From the NCBI RefSeq assembly GCF_020882245.1, contig NC_083597.1, positions 26,142,652-26,206,651 on the forward strand: a stretch of DNA of 64,000 nucleotides, written 5' to 3'. Numbering within the stretch: position 1 is the first letter of the stretch; every line of letters begins with the position of its first letter. The notes beneath the pieces were generated by a model. That model made no database searches, was not told the DNA's origin, and worked only from the letters and a program-made list of their open reading frames with translations. Shown here in pieces: positions 48,473 to 60,765 of the stretch. The stretch comes from Rhopalosiphum padi (lineage: Eukaryota > Arthropoda > Insecta > Hemiptera > Aphididae). The position numbers were made by a program, and so were the translations under genes.

Positions 48473-51400
48473 ATGGCATCTTCGAGTCGAGGAATTCAAA
48501 TTGGTTCAGCGTGGTTTCAACGTAAAATAAATCTAAGACCACAACACAGGGGCGTACATTTAGTAACTGAAGAAATTCTAAAACAAATACCTGAAATATC
48601 TCAATTTTCTGTTGGTTTATGTCACATACAAAGTAAGCATTTAAAATTTCATACACTCATTTGCCATTTTCCATAGGTACCTTAAAATTAACTTTGTGTC
48701 AGTTTAAAAGTATGGACATAACAAATAGTAATCATTAAATATTAAATACTAAAATAATAGTCAGTGTTAAGTTAAAAATAACAATATGATTGTTAATAAA
48801 TAGTTGATATATTACATTTTTAATAATTTTAATATTTATAAAAATAAGATAGAGATTTTTAATTCCTTTGCCGATAATATGTATTAGGTATATACATATT
48901 AAAACTTAATTACCTTGAATAACAAGTTAATCACTTAGTTTTATATTATTTGAAAAGTTTTAAATTATGTTAATGTTGAAGGTAATTTTTATAATAATAG
49001 CCAGCAACAATATTTTTATGGAATCATAAGCATTTAAATTGTCTATTTGTTCATTATTGTACAAAAATTAAATAGAATATTTTACATTCAGTACTTGTAT
49101 TCTCTTATTTTCAATACTTCACCTAATAAACTATAGCTCCTATATTTTCATACATTGTTTCACTAATTCATTTTTTTGGTTTATTAAAATAATTTTAAAT
49201 AACTCATAACCACTTAAAAATGAATAATTAAATACCTAATTTTGCACTACTTATGCTTTTCTTATGTTTGATTCATTTATTTTTTTAACATTTATAGAAA
49301 TCCAAAAATTCAGCAAGTTTCTATTGAGCATATTTACTTATTCTTAAAATATAAATATTCCATTTTATATGTATTATGCCTTGACTTATTGTTCCTAAAT
49401 GTGGCCTATATAACTACAATAATAGAACGATGGCGATGTACATTAGAAACTCTTCGAATTACAGCAATGCTACTGTATTATTAAGTATTTACTTAAATAA
49501 ACTAATTAATAATTTTTACATTTTTCAGTTTTGCATACATCAGCTAGCCTTGCCATTAATGAAAGTTGGGATCCAAATGTTCGGTAAGCATATAATATAC
49601 CTAATACATATCTAATAAAAATTTTTGGAAATAAAATGGCAAGAAAAACATTTTTATAAAGTGGCTATTTTATTCAAATTGTATTTAAAACTATATTTAT
49701 ATATAAAATTAATTATATTAAAAAATATAATTATTTTTTTAGAGATGATATGGAGATGATGTTGAATAAAATTGTTCCAGAAGTAAGTAATGATAAAAAT
49801 TAGTCGTCACTATAGTTAAGATTAGTATTAAAAGAGCACATAATACGTGCATTCTTTTTTTCAAATTGTTAATAAATGTTAATAATTTTAATCAGAACTA
49901 TTCAAAAAGTATTAGTCAAAATGCAATGTATAAAAATAGATTATAGAGATAATTAGAAAATTAGAATAACCTCATAGTCATTGGGATATGCTCAAAATAA
50001 TTGACTATGCCACACATGTAAAAGTTGCTTAATTTACATAATGATTTATCAACTTAAATTTTTTTTTTTTATTAGATTTACAATTGCTTAATTTATTGTG
50101 CTATAGGCTATAGACGAATCAGAATTTCAGTAAAACATTTATTATTATTTTTATATATACAATGAAACCAGAGCCATGCCGTGGGGAGGGGACATCCGTA
50201 GGAGGCATGTGTCCCAGGTGCCAAAAGAATTGAAATGCATAATGATGAATAAAATAGGGAGCGAATATTTTTAATTTTACCCTGGGTGCCAAATTTTAAC
50301 AGCACGGCTTTGAGTGAAACCTGTCTTAACTCTTAACAGACACAGCCAGTAATAATTTTCACTGATATCTTGATAACAGACAACTATCTTAGTTCAGAAT
50401 CAAATATTGCAAACATGTACATACATGGTGGTCTATTTCAAATATTGTGATTTTTGTTTGGACTATATTGAATTGCGATAAGCAATTACTGTGGTTGTAG
50501 AGCAGGGGTCGCCAACCAGTCGATCGTTAAAAAATTAATTTTACCATTATCGGTCGATCGCGTAATAAATAATCGGTTAATGTTGACTGCTATATTGTAT
50601 TCTAGGAATTTACCATAATGCCTCGGCTACAATAAATAGTCAGAATTATTGTCAGTTTCAGTTTTTAACTCGACTGTCAATTTATTAGTCGTCACTGCAA
50701 GTGTGCACCTTTTTTCAGACCTTTTTTTTTTTTTTTGCTCATAAAACAAATCTCTTCCTAAAGACCTAAATTCTCCTAGATGTCGATCACCTAGGACTAA
50801 AAATTTCAAATGTAGCTCACTTGTTTGAAAAGGTTGGCGACCCCTGTTGTAGAGGAATACAGCAAATATTACTTTTATAAGATTTTAAATATCTCAAAAA
50901 ACTACTCTTTAGGAAAATTCTAGTTCCACTTATTTAGTGGATAAAAACATATCTCATGTGTATTACAACAGTTTGAAATATACTTTAAAGGTAGATTAAT
51001 TATTGTGTAAAATGAGTAACTTAAAGTATAATATAGCAATCCTGGTCCGATGATGTCTCGCATTTTTTTTCAATTTCTTTTAAAGACAACATTGAATAAT
51101 GTGACCAGTTCCTATTTCATTTTTTTTAAAATTGAACATTCTATCAAACTTAAGAGAAACATGGACACTCAACCATTATTTAAAAAGGAATTTGAGATGA
51201 ATATAGACTTACAGCAATAGTTGTACATTTATAATCATGAATTTTTTTAAATAATTGTATAATTCTACATTTATCTACTACTATAAATTATATACAATGT
51301 GTTTGTTTTTTAGGGTTTACCTTATCGACATTCGTGTGAAGGACCAGATGACATGGTAAATGAATTACTTAAAAAAACAAAATTATTTATTTAAAATTAT

Positions 51401-51699
51401 AAAAGTCTTAAATAGTAAACAGTTTTTTAATTTTATTAAAATACTCAATAAATTTTAATTATTATTTTTAGCCAGCCCATGTAAAAGCATGTTTTCTTGG
51501 TTCATCAATAACAGTGCCCATCACTGAAGGAAAATTGAATCTTGGCACATGGCAAGGTATTTGGCTGTGTGAACATCGAAATCAAGCTGGTAGTCGAAAG
51601 CTAGTGATTACATTAAATGGATCACCAAATTCATCTGCAGGTGATTGTAACCGGTCACCAATGTCTCCGTCCTCGCCTATGGCTTCATTAAGCAGTTAG
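48473..51699 (+). CDS. YjbQ/UPF0047 family protein
   Basis: Five exons join in phase: 48473-48632, 49529-49583, 49743-49782, 51314-51355 and 51472-51699, giving 174 aa. The family (YjbQ; TIGR00149-type) is a small single-domain, typically trimeric protein widespread in bacteria and archaea. E. coli YjbQ has weak thiamin-phosphate-synthase activity, but the physiological role is unsettled. Every family block is present in order: LHTSASLAINESWDPNVRDD (residues about 55-74), KIVPEGLPYRHSCEGPDDMP, AHVKACFLGSSITVPI and LGTWQGIWLCEHRNQAGSRK. A Ser/Pro-rich tail of about 20 residues follows the domain and is not typical of bacterial members. The start is the first in-frame ATG after the acceptor at 48328. 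Introns and a polymorphic tail show a resident nuclear gene, not contamination. No targeting peptide was seen. Confidence 0.9.
50169..50312. mobile_element. 144-bp hAT-type MITE in YjbQ intron 3
   Basis: It is flanked by AATGAAAC (50161-50168) and AGTGAAAC (50313-50320), a 7-of-8 match. The left end CAGAGCCATGCCGT and right end ACAGCACGGCTTTG are imperfect inverted repeats. The same end family is present in the MITE at 55059. There is no coding capacity. Confidence 0.65.
50503..50846. mobile_element. 344-bp hAT-type MITE in YjbQ intron 3
   Basis: The perfect 8-bp duplication TTGTAGAG (50495-50502 and 50847-50854) brackets perfect 14-bp inverted repeats CAGGGGTCGCCAAC and GTTGGCGACCCCTG, typical hAT termini. 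It also has inner GTCGATCG-like repeats near both ends. It is non-coding and, by its perfect ends, fairly young. Confidence 0.92.
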
Positions 51700-53845
51700 G
51701 CATATTAAATATACTCACAAAAAGATGTTATTTATAGACATCACAGCCAACATTTAATTAGATACAACTGTTTGCCGCTGCCTCTAGTCAAATGTATTAT
51801 AAGCACTTTTATAACAAATGTTATTGTACCCCATTATTAGTTTATTTAATATTTCAATCAAGTTAAGTGCATTATGAAAAGTAACAACACATTCCAGAAA
51901 AAAAAAAAATATATAATATAAATTCGATTATTTATAATATATTAAAAGATACAAATTTAATAAATAGTGAAAATACATAAATGACATATTGTTACCTTTT
52001 AAAATATTTAATAATAATTACCATTTTTAAAATAAGTCACGCTTACAATTCTGCAAAAATGAATATAGGACATTTTGAAAAGTTGACACAAAATATTAAT
52101 TCAATAATTTCTTAAATGTTAATTTAAATATATATATATATTTATATTTTTTTTTGTTAGTCGTGATTTAATTTAATTTTATATTCATTTTCAAAATTTG
52201 TTTTTTCAATTATAGATGTAATAATGTTACAAACTTGATTAATATAAAGCAGGTTTAATATCTTACAGTGACAGTATGATGCATTGTATAATAATTTTTG
52301 TACAAAAATTAAATTATGGTATTCTATAAATGTTGTAACATACATTTGATAACTAAATTATTTTAAACGTCCGTTTTTAGATAAATATTAATATCTTGAT
52401 TACAATTTAAAAAAATTGCTTATTTAAAAAATATATTTGAAAAAAAATTTTTAAATCAAATTGTAAACGTTTTGTTTTTTTGTATAATATTTATCACAGA
52501 ATAGTCAAATGGTAACCTACTAAAAGCCAAATAGTTGCTTGTTTATTATATAATAAATACAACAATGTAAAATAGTGAACAAACAACAAAAACAATTAAA
52601 AAAAAATGTTTATACAAAGAAAACACGTGAAATAAATAATTTAAACTTACATTAATATGTTCCCAAATTTTAAGTTTTACTTCCCGTGTACAACAAAAAC
52701 TAAAAATACGTTTAAGCTAGATAAATTGTAACTGCAAATAATTGCTTTTTTATATCAAAAATATTAGTACACAACATTATTATAATTAATTAATGTTAAA
52801 TTAAAAATTAAAAAAATAAACATTTCAAATAGTGGATAATAATGATGATAATATAAAAAATTATAAATAATAAATAATAATTATTACAATAATATTTTAG
52901 AGTAATTAGAAAATAACCATTAAATTAACCAAAATAAACATGACAGTTAAATTTATCTGTAATAGTGATATAATCAGAATCATAAATTATTTGAATTTAA
53001 TCTAATTAATTATTATTGGAATTAATTAATGTCGCAACTAGGATTTATGAGCTCAAAAACAATAGAGACTACAACTATTATATAATAAAATTACAATAAG
53101 GCGACTAAGCTTTAAATTTCATTCCTATTTAGGTTGTATAAACTGTTGTTCCCTTCCTCATACCAATCAATTAAGGCACTGATTTTAATTAAAGGTAATT
53201 TTGTTTGTGTGTTATTGTATTTAACAATCAGTATAACAATGTAATAAGTGTTTTTGGAAAATCATGTATTTTATCATAATACCAGAATTAAATATAATAT
53301 ATTTAAAGAATAAATTAAAAATAGAGAGATGTTAAATCTTTGGAACATGTTTTTAAATACTAATAGGAACACAACAACTTTATAAATTTAAATTTCCTTA
53401 TTTTTTTCTATCTTTTTTTTCTTGTGGTATCGCCTCATGTGGGTGAACCGTTTGTACGATACTTTTCTATCTATTTCCTCAATAATAAATAAAATTGTTA
53501 ATAATATTGTTCTAATACTTATTTAATTTAACCTAATATTTATATGCAATTATTTTATCAAACAGATTTATAAAAAATAATGTGTTTGTTAATTAAATTT
53601 AAAATTAAAATGTTGAAAATAAGCTCCTTTAAAAGAATCAGTTTCAATAGTTTTTTATTTATGCCAAAATAAATATTAATTAATTTGAATAATTTTTAAA
53701 GCACCATATTATTTTCATAAACTTAAAATTTTCAATAGAATAATTTAATACATATATATTTTTTAAAACAGTTAATATAATACCTGTTATGATATATCAT
53801 TGAATTGAAGAAATAAGCTCGATATGTTAACAGCAGACAAAATAA
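51700..53845. other. AT-rich convergent intergenic DNA
   Basis: The stretch contains the expected 3' UTRs of the YjbQ-like gene (rightward) and TMCO4 (leftward). It is extremely AT-rich, with A/T homopolymers and no other gene or element recognised. Confidence 0.5.
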
Positions 53846-56800
53846 TCATTGTGTTGTATTTTTTTGTTTGTCAATAGTTGTGAGATCAATTACCGATTTT
53901 GATTTTTTGACAGTATAATCATCCTAAGTAATAATAAAAAAAAAAAATAATAATTTAACATATAAGCTATTATTATTTATTGATAAATGTAATGAATTGA
54001 AATATTTGTATTTAAATTTTATAACTTCTATAACTTGCATACATTTACTTAACTGCATAATGAATTTTTTTAATTTTATAAATTAAAATTCAGAGTTGTT
54101 CAGCTATATATATATTTTGTAGTATTATAGGGTGTATACTCTTTTGGGGAAGAGTCTTAATAAACTGAAATACTTAGTTTCAATATAAAATAAATACAAT
54201 TAGCCATGATAGAGGTAGATCAATATCATAAAAAATGTATGAAATTTTGAAATCATAATACAAAAGTGAAGTGGAGTGATCTGTTATGGCAAAAATAACT
54301 CTTGGTGGAGCTGAATAAAAAATAAGTAATAATGCTAAAAAATTGATAATTCTAAATAATTAAGGTTGTTATGGAATCAAAAGGCTGATCATTGATTATT
54401 TATAATATAATAAATATACATGAGTCAGAAATAAAAATAAGAAGTCTTAGGCTAACGAGATGAAATCATTGGTGTTTTACCACCAGTTGTGGTCCAGACT
54501 AAATTTACAAGGGGGGGCCAACAGCCAATACTATGTACGTATCATATTTTATCGGCTGCCAAAAACAGACATCCTAAAATTTACCTGTGTGGAGTCTCCT
54601 TGGATCCACGTCTGTTAACCACTTAGTTTGTTGTCTATTTATGTTATACACTAAGGTCACAACTGTGTTTGGTTATTATTGTTAATTATGATTTAAAATA
54701 TCACATTTTAATTATTTAATTGTTTTAAAAAGATTAACATTACATTTTTAAATTTGACAGTGGACAAAGAACAAGAGTTTCAGTCTGAATAAAAATGCAG
54801 TAAAATTATAAATTTTTCAATTATCAGTAAACTTACATTTATTTTCAAACTTTCACACATTTTTTCTGGCATAGATTGTGTAGTAATTAATTGCAGTTTG
54901 GCTGATTCATCTACATTAACTCCAATATGCATTAAAATCTCTGTCAGTTTTTGCGGATACTCAAAGTGTCCTGCAAATTAACAATATAATAATAACTAGA
55001 CATTTTATTGAAATAGATTTGTGTATCATTAAAACAGAGTAAGCAGAGCTCTGGTAAGCAGAGCCGTGCCGTCATAATTTGGCGCCCATAGCAAAATTAA
55101 ATTAATTTGCGCCCCTTCAATAACTAACCAACTTTTTTGACGTCCCCTTAAAATTTGCGCCCAGGCCCCCCTACGGCACTGGTGGTAAGAATTAATTTTA
55201 TTTTTATTTAAAAATTAATTATTACCTGAAACAATATCAGTCAAATCAATATTTTCTATTCTATCATTAACTGATTGAACAGCCTGAAGACCAGCAACTC
55301 CATTAGCGTGCATAGAAAGTGTTCTATACAAGAATTTCAGGAACCAATCACTTCTACAATTTGTTTATTTATTTCAAAATAAATTAATAAATATAATATT
55401 ATTTATTATACAATTATAATATCTACTAAATAAGTTGATTAATTGTACCTGCAATATGCATTTACTACTCTTCCAGCTACAATTTCAGTAATTTTATTCC
55501 AGTCTGAAGAATTTCTAGTACACGGAGTGCCTATTAGGATAGCGTCTTGAACAATACCTTGACATTTTTCTCTTTGGGACATTTCCTAAAATATAATAAA
55601 TCAGTAAATCTCATACTATATTATTTTATAACAAACACATACTCGTAAACAATAATAGATAACTCGAGCTCCGAGGCTATAACCAATCAATGTAACTGGA
55701 CGATTACCATGACTATGTGTCAGTAGAGTTTCAGCTAATTGTTTTCCAACTTGTGCTGAACGTCGACAGCACACACCCCATGGATTATCAATGACAGAGG
55801 CCAATCCCAAAAGTCCAGCAGGCCATGCAATAGCTGCCATCAGGCCTGAGAGCACAGTATACTTCAGAGATTCTTGAACTGCTACAGAAACAGCAAAACT
55901 AAAGAAGTATTCCATAGCTTTTCCAAATTCCAATAGATAAGAAGATTCATATCGTAAATAATACTGTTCTGGGCTGTCCTAAAAAAGTAAGTTGAATTTA
56001 TGTATGAATTAAAATGTAATAAGTTACAGATAACCATAAAAAGATATTTATGATTCTGAATTATACGTAAATAGGTACTTGAAATATAATAGCAAATAAA
56101 ATTATTTCTGAAATACTTTTTATAGAATGCTATTTATAAGTTTTTAAATTCTGAACAGCAAAATAGATATTATTTATAATGAATAAGTAATTTATTAAGT
56201 TGTTATGTTAAAAAGTTTTAAAATATATTTTTTAAAGAATTAAAGTACTTCCTTTTTACATCTGCTGTGAATACACATATAGAATTTTGTTTTCGGAGAG
56301 AGTTGTGCTAATATTTTATTTCTCAAAATTACATCTTAACGTCTAACGATAGAAAAGGAATTTTATAAAAATACATTTTCATGATGGAAAGTATTTGTAG
56401 GATGTAGGATGGCCCCCTTACTCTTATACTCAAACAAACTGCTATTAAAGCTAATGATATGATACCTAATATTATTATTAAAGGACATCACAACACTAAA
56501 TTTTTATTTTTTTAATTTTAAATTTATTGGTGTATTAATTGTAGTCAACACAATTAAAGACATTTTGGTAAAAATCCAAAGTTAAAAAAATGATAATTCA
56601 ACGAGATAATGGGAGTTGATGAATAGCCGCGTGACGTCATAGACCCGATTATTGAGCAACACTTTTCCACGTTAAACATACGCCACCATTCTGACAACGG
56701 CTCTATGACGTCACATGCATATTTTCAAATGCCTGTATCTCATTGAATAATTAGTGTTTAAGTGTGAGACCCACACCATAGTTCTTAGATAATAACATAC

Positions 56801-59291
56801 TTTAAATCTAAGCAAACTTGTTTTTTAGTGTTTTGATGTCCTTTAATAATAAATGCATAAAATAAAATAGATTTATACTCGAAGATTTTCCCATGGTTTA
56901 ATATAGCTGGTTTCTTTATCATCATTTAACCATCCAGATATAACAATAGTAATATGTAAGTGAATATCTCCAGTTTCTGCATCTGTAGACAATTTACGAA
57001 ATTGAAACTCTTCAATGTCGCCAACTCTTTTATGCATTTTATATCCTAAAAATATATAGTTTTAGTATACTTATTAAACCTATTAATTATTGTATGTTAT
57101 TTATTTATAATTACCAGTTAAACTTGCTCCTGCAACACCAAAAAGTGATCCAACAATAGCTGTACCACCAACTGATCCTATAACTCCAACAATAGATGTT
57201 CCTAAGACACTAGATAGTCCTGCGCCAATAAGAGGAGCAGCCAATCCACCAGTTAAACCAAGGAGAATTCCACCACCAACAGATGCTAATCCAATTAATG
57301 CAAAACGTTTAGTCTTTGATACACGAATACGACGAGCAGCATCAGCTTGTTCTTGTCTTAATTTGAAAATAGGCATTAAGAGAGTAAATTTTATGAGAAT
57401 AAATAAAAGAAAAATCAATAAATAAGTTGAAATAATTCTTACTCAGTTTGAACTGGCAAAAAATTTGATAAACAATTTACAACGTTTAACTCAAAATTAT
57501 CTACTGTACTTAAATCAAGATCAAACACACGAGTAACGTATAGTATAAGAACTCTCCAACGAGCATCATAGGTACCTAAAAAATAATGATTTAAAAATGT
57601 ATTATTAATATCATTAAATTAAATTAATATGTAGAAAAAAATTACGATTTTTATGAAAGAGAAACAAAATTAATTACATTTTTAATTTATTTATGTCATA
57701 TTATTTATATAAATTTATTATAGAAAAAAATCGCTATTTTTTTTTGTTGAGAATTAAAACATTTTATTTTCAAATTTTTATGTCAATAACAATACACTAG
57801 TAACTAGATACTTACTTACTCTAAATCCTTTTGTTTGCACATTAAAATATTTTATTTAATAGTTATAATTGTTTTATAAAAAATAGGTTATAATAATTTT
57901 AAAAAATGTATAAAAGAAAATTAACTTTACCATTTGAAATGGCCAGTAAAAGAAGGTCTTGTACAATAATCATCATGCCTTCTTTCAGTACTTCTTCTTT
58001 TTTAAGAGCTCTAACATATACTTTGGCATCTAAGGGAAGTTCACAATTTGCCATCTCTCGCATAGTAGGTAGTTGTAACATTAGCTTTAAATGATTACAT
58101 AGTATACGTAAACAGTCCAATTTAAAATCTACATGTGCAGGATATTTATATAGGCAGCTTAATGAAGTTGCACATAAGGCACAATATGAAAAACGACCCG
58201 TTTGTGATAGACATTCAGCAAGGTTTTTTGTGTTCAAAGACTCTGTAATTCAAAATAAATTAACAATTAATATGCATTTTATAAACTATTAAATAAAATT
58301 ATGTTTTCCTAGATTTAAGGCTTAAGCAGTAAGTTGCAATTGTAAACTTTCACAACCAGTATCTGTTGTATTATTTTAGAAAACGAAAACGCACTATTTT
58401 GCGCAGTTGCATTTGCCTTAAACATTATGTAAAATTCCGTGTAAATTTATAATTAACATGAAGTACAAATTAAAAATTGCTCCGGTTAACTTAACTAAAA
58501 CTTTTTTTGTAATGTTAACTATAATATTGTACAATTTACTGAAATAAAATAAGCAACATGGCATTTGAAAATATTTCAAGTCAGAAATAATTCTTGAATT
58601 ATAATAAGTGAAAATACTTATGCACTTAAATTTGCTTGATACACTTGTCACAAATAGTATGCTAAATACAAATTGAATATCAATTGAAACAGGTATGATC
58701 TACTAACCATATGTATATGGGTATGCCATAGCATATAACGGTATTCTACCTATATTAATTAAACAAAAATATCAATAATAATAACTGCTATTATTTATTA
58801 TATTAAATAAAAAATTGTATATCAAGTTTTTTTTATTTTATTATAAGCCAATTCTAATAACAATTAAGTTAAACAATATTTAATGCCCAAATAATATTAG
58901 TATCAGCAAAAAATTATTATATTTTAATAAAAATATAGGTGCAACACGAGAGAAAATTAATAATATGAATGTATAAATTATAATTTTAAGCATTTATATT
59001 TTTACACAAAACATTTTGTTTTGATAAAACGTACCAATATTATTTTAGTTGTACATAAACAACCATATGTGGGATGAGTACAATCAATAGGGCAATTTTA
59101 AAAATACACCTGCCATTTAAAAATGCCTAATATTTACATAATATTTGCATGATCTAAATGTTTTAATCATTAGAAATTCTATGAAGTTAATAGAAGTAGT
59201 GGTAATAGTAGTATGTAGTCTTTTCTTTAATCACAAATCTATTTCTTTGTTTACCTTTAATATGCTGAGAAGCTTTGTCATATTTGTCCAT
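53846..59291 (-). CDS. TMCO4: transmembrane and coiled-coil domain-containing protein 4 (DUF726)
   Basis: Ten exons, read leftward, join in phase: 59291-59255, 58242-57931, 57575-57443, 57356-57115, 57045-56879, 55978-55643, 55585-55449, 55353-55226, 54970-54837 and 53923-53846, giving 567 aa. The family is conserved from yeast to human but poorly characterised; the C-terminal part has an alpha/beta-hydrolase look. After a helical N-terminal region comes a Gly/Ala-rich membrane stretch (about residues 179-240: FALIGLASVGGGILLGLTGG onward). YKMHKRVGDIEEFQF and VISGWLNDD lead into the hydrolase-like domain. VIDNPWGVC and GYSLGARVIYYCL follow, with Ser398 as the GxSxG nucleophile candidate, then DAILIGTPC, GRVVNAYCRSDW and GHFEYP. 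The protein matches vertebrate TMCO4 block by block but lacks its long Pro-rich tail. The exon 4 acceptor (57358-57357) has a weak polypyrimidine tract. Confidence 0.9.
54484..54614. mobile_element. 131-bp hAT-type MITE in a TMCO4 intron
   Basis: It is flanked by TTTACCAC (54476-54483) and TTAACCAC (54615-54622), a 7-of-8 match. The left end CAGTTGTGGTCCAGACTAAA aligns with the MITE at 4778. The right end TTGGATCCACGTCTG is a partial inverse of the left. No coding capacity. Confidence 0.6.
55059..55181. mobile_element. 123-bp hAT-type MITE in a TMCO4 intron
   Basis: It is flanked by CTGGTAAG (55051-55058) and GTGGTAAG (55182-55189), a 7-of-8 match. The left end CAGAGCCGTGCCGT and right end CTACGGCACTG are inverted with mismatches. 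It is the same family as the MITE at 50169. Confidence 0.65.
56482..56842. mobile_element. 361-bp palindromic MITE at TTAA, piggyBac-like, with two CRE octamers
   Basis: TTAA at 56478-56481 and 56843-56846 flanks inverted ends: AGGACATCACAACACTAAA on the left against TTTAGTGTTTTGATGTCCT on the right. TTAA target sites are typical of piggyBac-type elements. Inside, GTGACGTCATAG (56631-56642) and CTATGACGTCAC (56703-56714) form a second perfect inverted pair, each holding a full TGACGTCA cAMP-response-element octamer. A weaker third inverted pair (TTCAACGAGATA against TATCTCATTGAA) lies between. It sits in a TMCO4 intron and is non-coding. Confidence 0.7.
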
Positions 59292-60765
59292 TGTATTAGT
59301 ATTAACTAGTTAACATAATAATAACAGTAAAGAGGTAGCCGTGACTGTGTTAGACAGATGTTAAGTCGAAACAAACAATTTACATATCTAGAAAATTAAC
59401 ATACGAGTATACGACAGAACGGAAAATTAGTGTCAGTGATTACTGCGTAGATTAGTGAGTGAGTAGAAAGTAAAGGTTACTCAATACTCAGCAGACTTCT
59501 GAGTAGGTACTTAAATACCGCAGATAAACAAGTAATAAGCACGCTGACTTGCTGACTAGCGAAGTAGCGACGTTCAACTGTTGTCACTTGTCTCAGAATA
59601 TCAGACAAGGAGAAGAGTTTGTTTATATTATTTATTTCCGCAGTCCCGAAGACTCACGGCGACAACCGAATAATTTTGAACCTTGAATTTTCACGATGAC
59701 TGTGATAAGAGTGATAACTAATAAATAATAATATTAATTTGAAAACATCATAAAATATGTGGGTGTGTATGGTCGTTGGTGGGTGGTGAAATACACGGAA
59801 GACAATCTCGTCGCAGATACAATTTTATCGGCTTCGACCAATACGATGGGTGTGGACCAAATATTATTATATTATTTACACTACTATGGCAAAATTTAGT
59901 ACCTACTGGCTACTACCTTATAGTAAACTAGTTATTTACTACTTCCATTGAATAATTAATAGTACTAATAGTAGTGCCTGCAATGTATAGTATGCGATGG
60001 GTATTTTTTTATCACAATCACACTCACGGAGTAGTAGGTTCAGTATATACTATATAGGACAGGTTAGGTTCCCGTTTTTCGTACCTTCAATCTATCATTC
60101 ATTACTCAGGTGTTCTTATCATTTTATGGACAACTGCCAGCCACCGTGGTAGTAGGACTACAGAGTAATCTATTGATGAATGAGAAATGTGCAGTGTAGC
60201 CATAATCGATTAACGGTTGACGCTCCGGGCGGGAAATTCGACGCTCGTCTGTGTGACAGACATGCCTCCGTTTTGCGGCCATCGCGTCTTCCTTTCTTTT
60301 CCACTATTTCCCTTTTCGCGATTCGACGGCGTTGTACGGTCGTGTAGTCGTCTAGTCTCGTCGCCGCCGTCGTTTAGCGTACATTCGCGGACGCATATTT
60401 TTATTATTATTTTGTTTTGTTGTTTTTTTTTTTTTTTTTTTATTCGATTATTATTTTTCTCCGTTCTCTCGTCCAGTATTGTCCGCGTTCTTTGTGTTCG
60501 CGTCGCCGTCCATGCTGTGTCACTACTCCGCCATGGCGTCCGATTCGCGTCTGTGATATTCGACGTCACCGGATTTCGCGTGCTCGGCATCGTTCGTACC
60601 TCCTTGCATTACTCGTCCGTAAAATAAAAATCGTTTATTATAATATATTTATAGTAAATATACTATCCCATACACACCCAAACCCCTTTACCCAATCTAT
60701 ATAGTATACTATATAAATAAGTATTTGTGTTTGATATTATTGTAATATCAAAACCTGACGAGACG
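59292..60765. promoter_or_regulatory. shared divergent promoter region of TMCO4 and midnolin
   Basis: Only 1.47 kb separates the two start codons, which face away from each other. The left two-thirds is of mixed composition. From about 60210 the sequence becomes GC- and CpG-rich, with a T-run of about 19 at 60423-60441. A TATAAA at 60712-60717 lies 49 bases before the midnolin ATG and could set its transcription start. Long frames in the GC-rich part are open on both strands and are treated as compositional. Confidence 0.5.
60423..60441. repeat. poly-T tract
   Basis: A T-run of about 19 bases lies in the CpG-rich upstream region of midnolin. It is prone to length variation and sequencing error. 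Confidence 0.8.

Noticed and set aside
60217..60627. Long open frames on both strands upstream of midnolin
   Set aside because: They overlap each other in GC-rich DNA, match no domain, and one passes through a poly-T run encoding poly-Phe; best seen as promoter or leader sequence.
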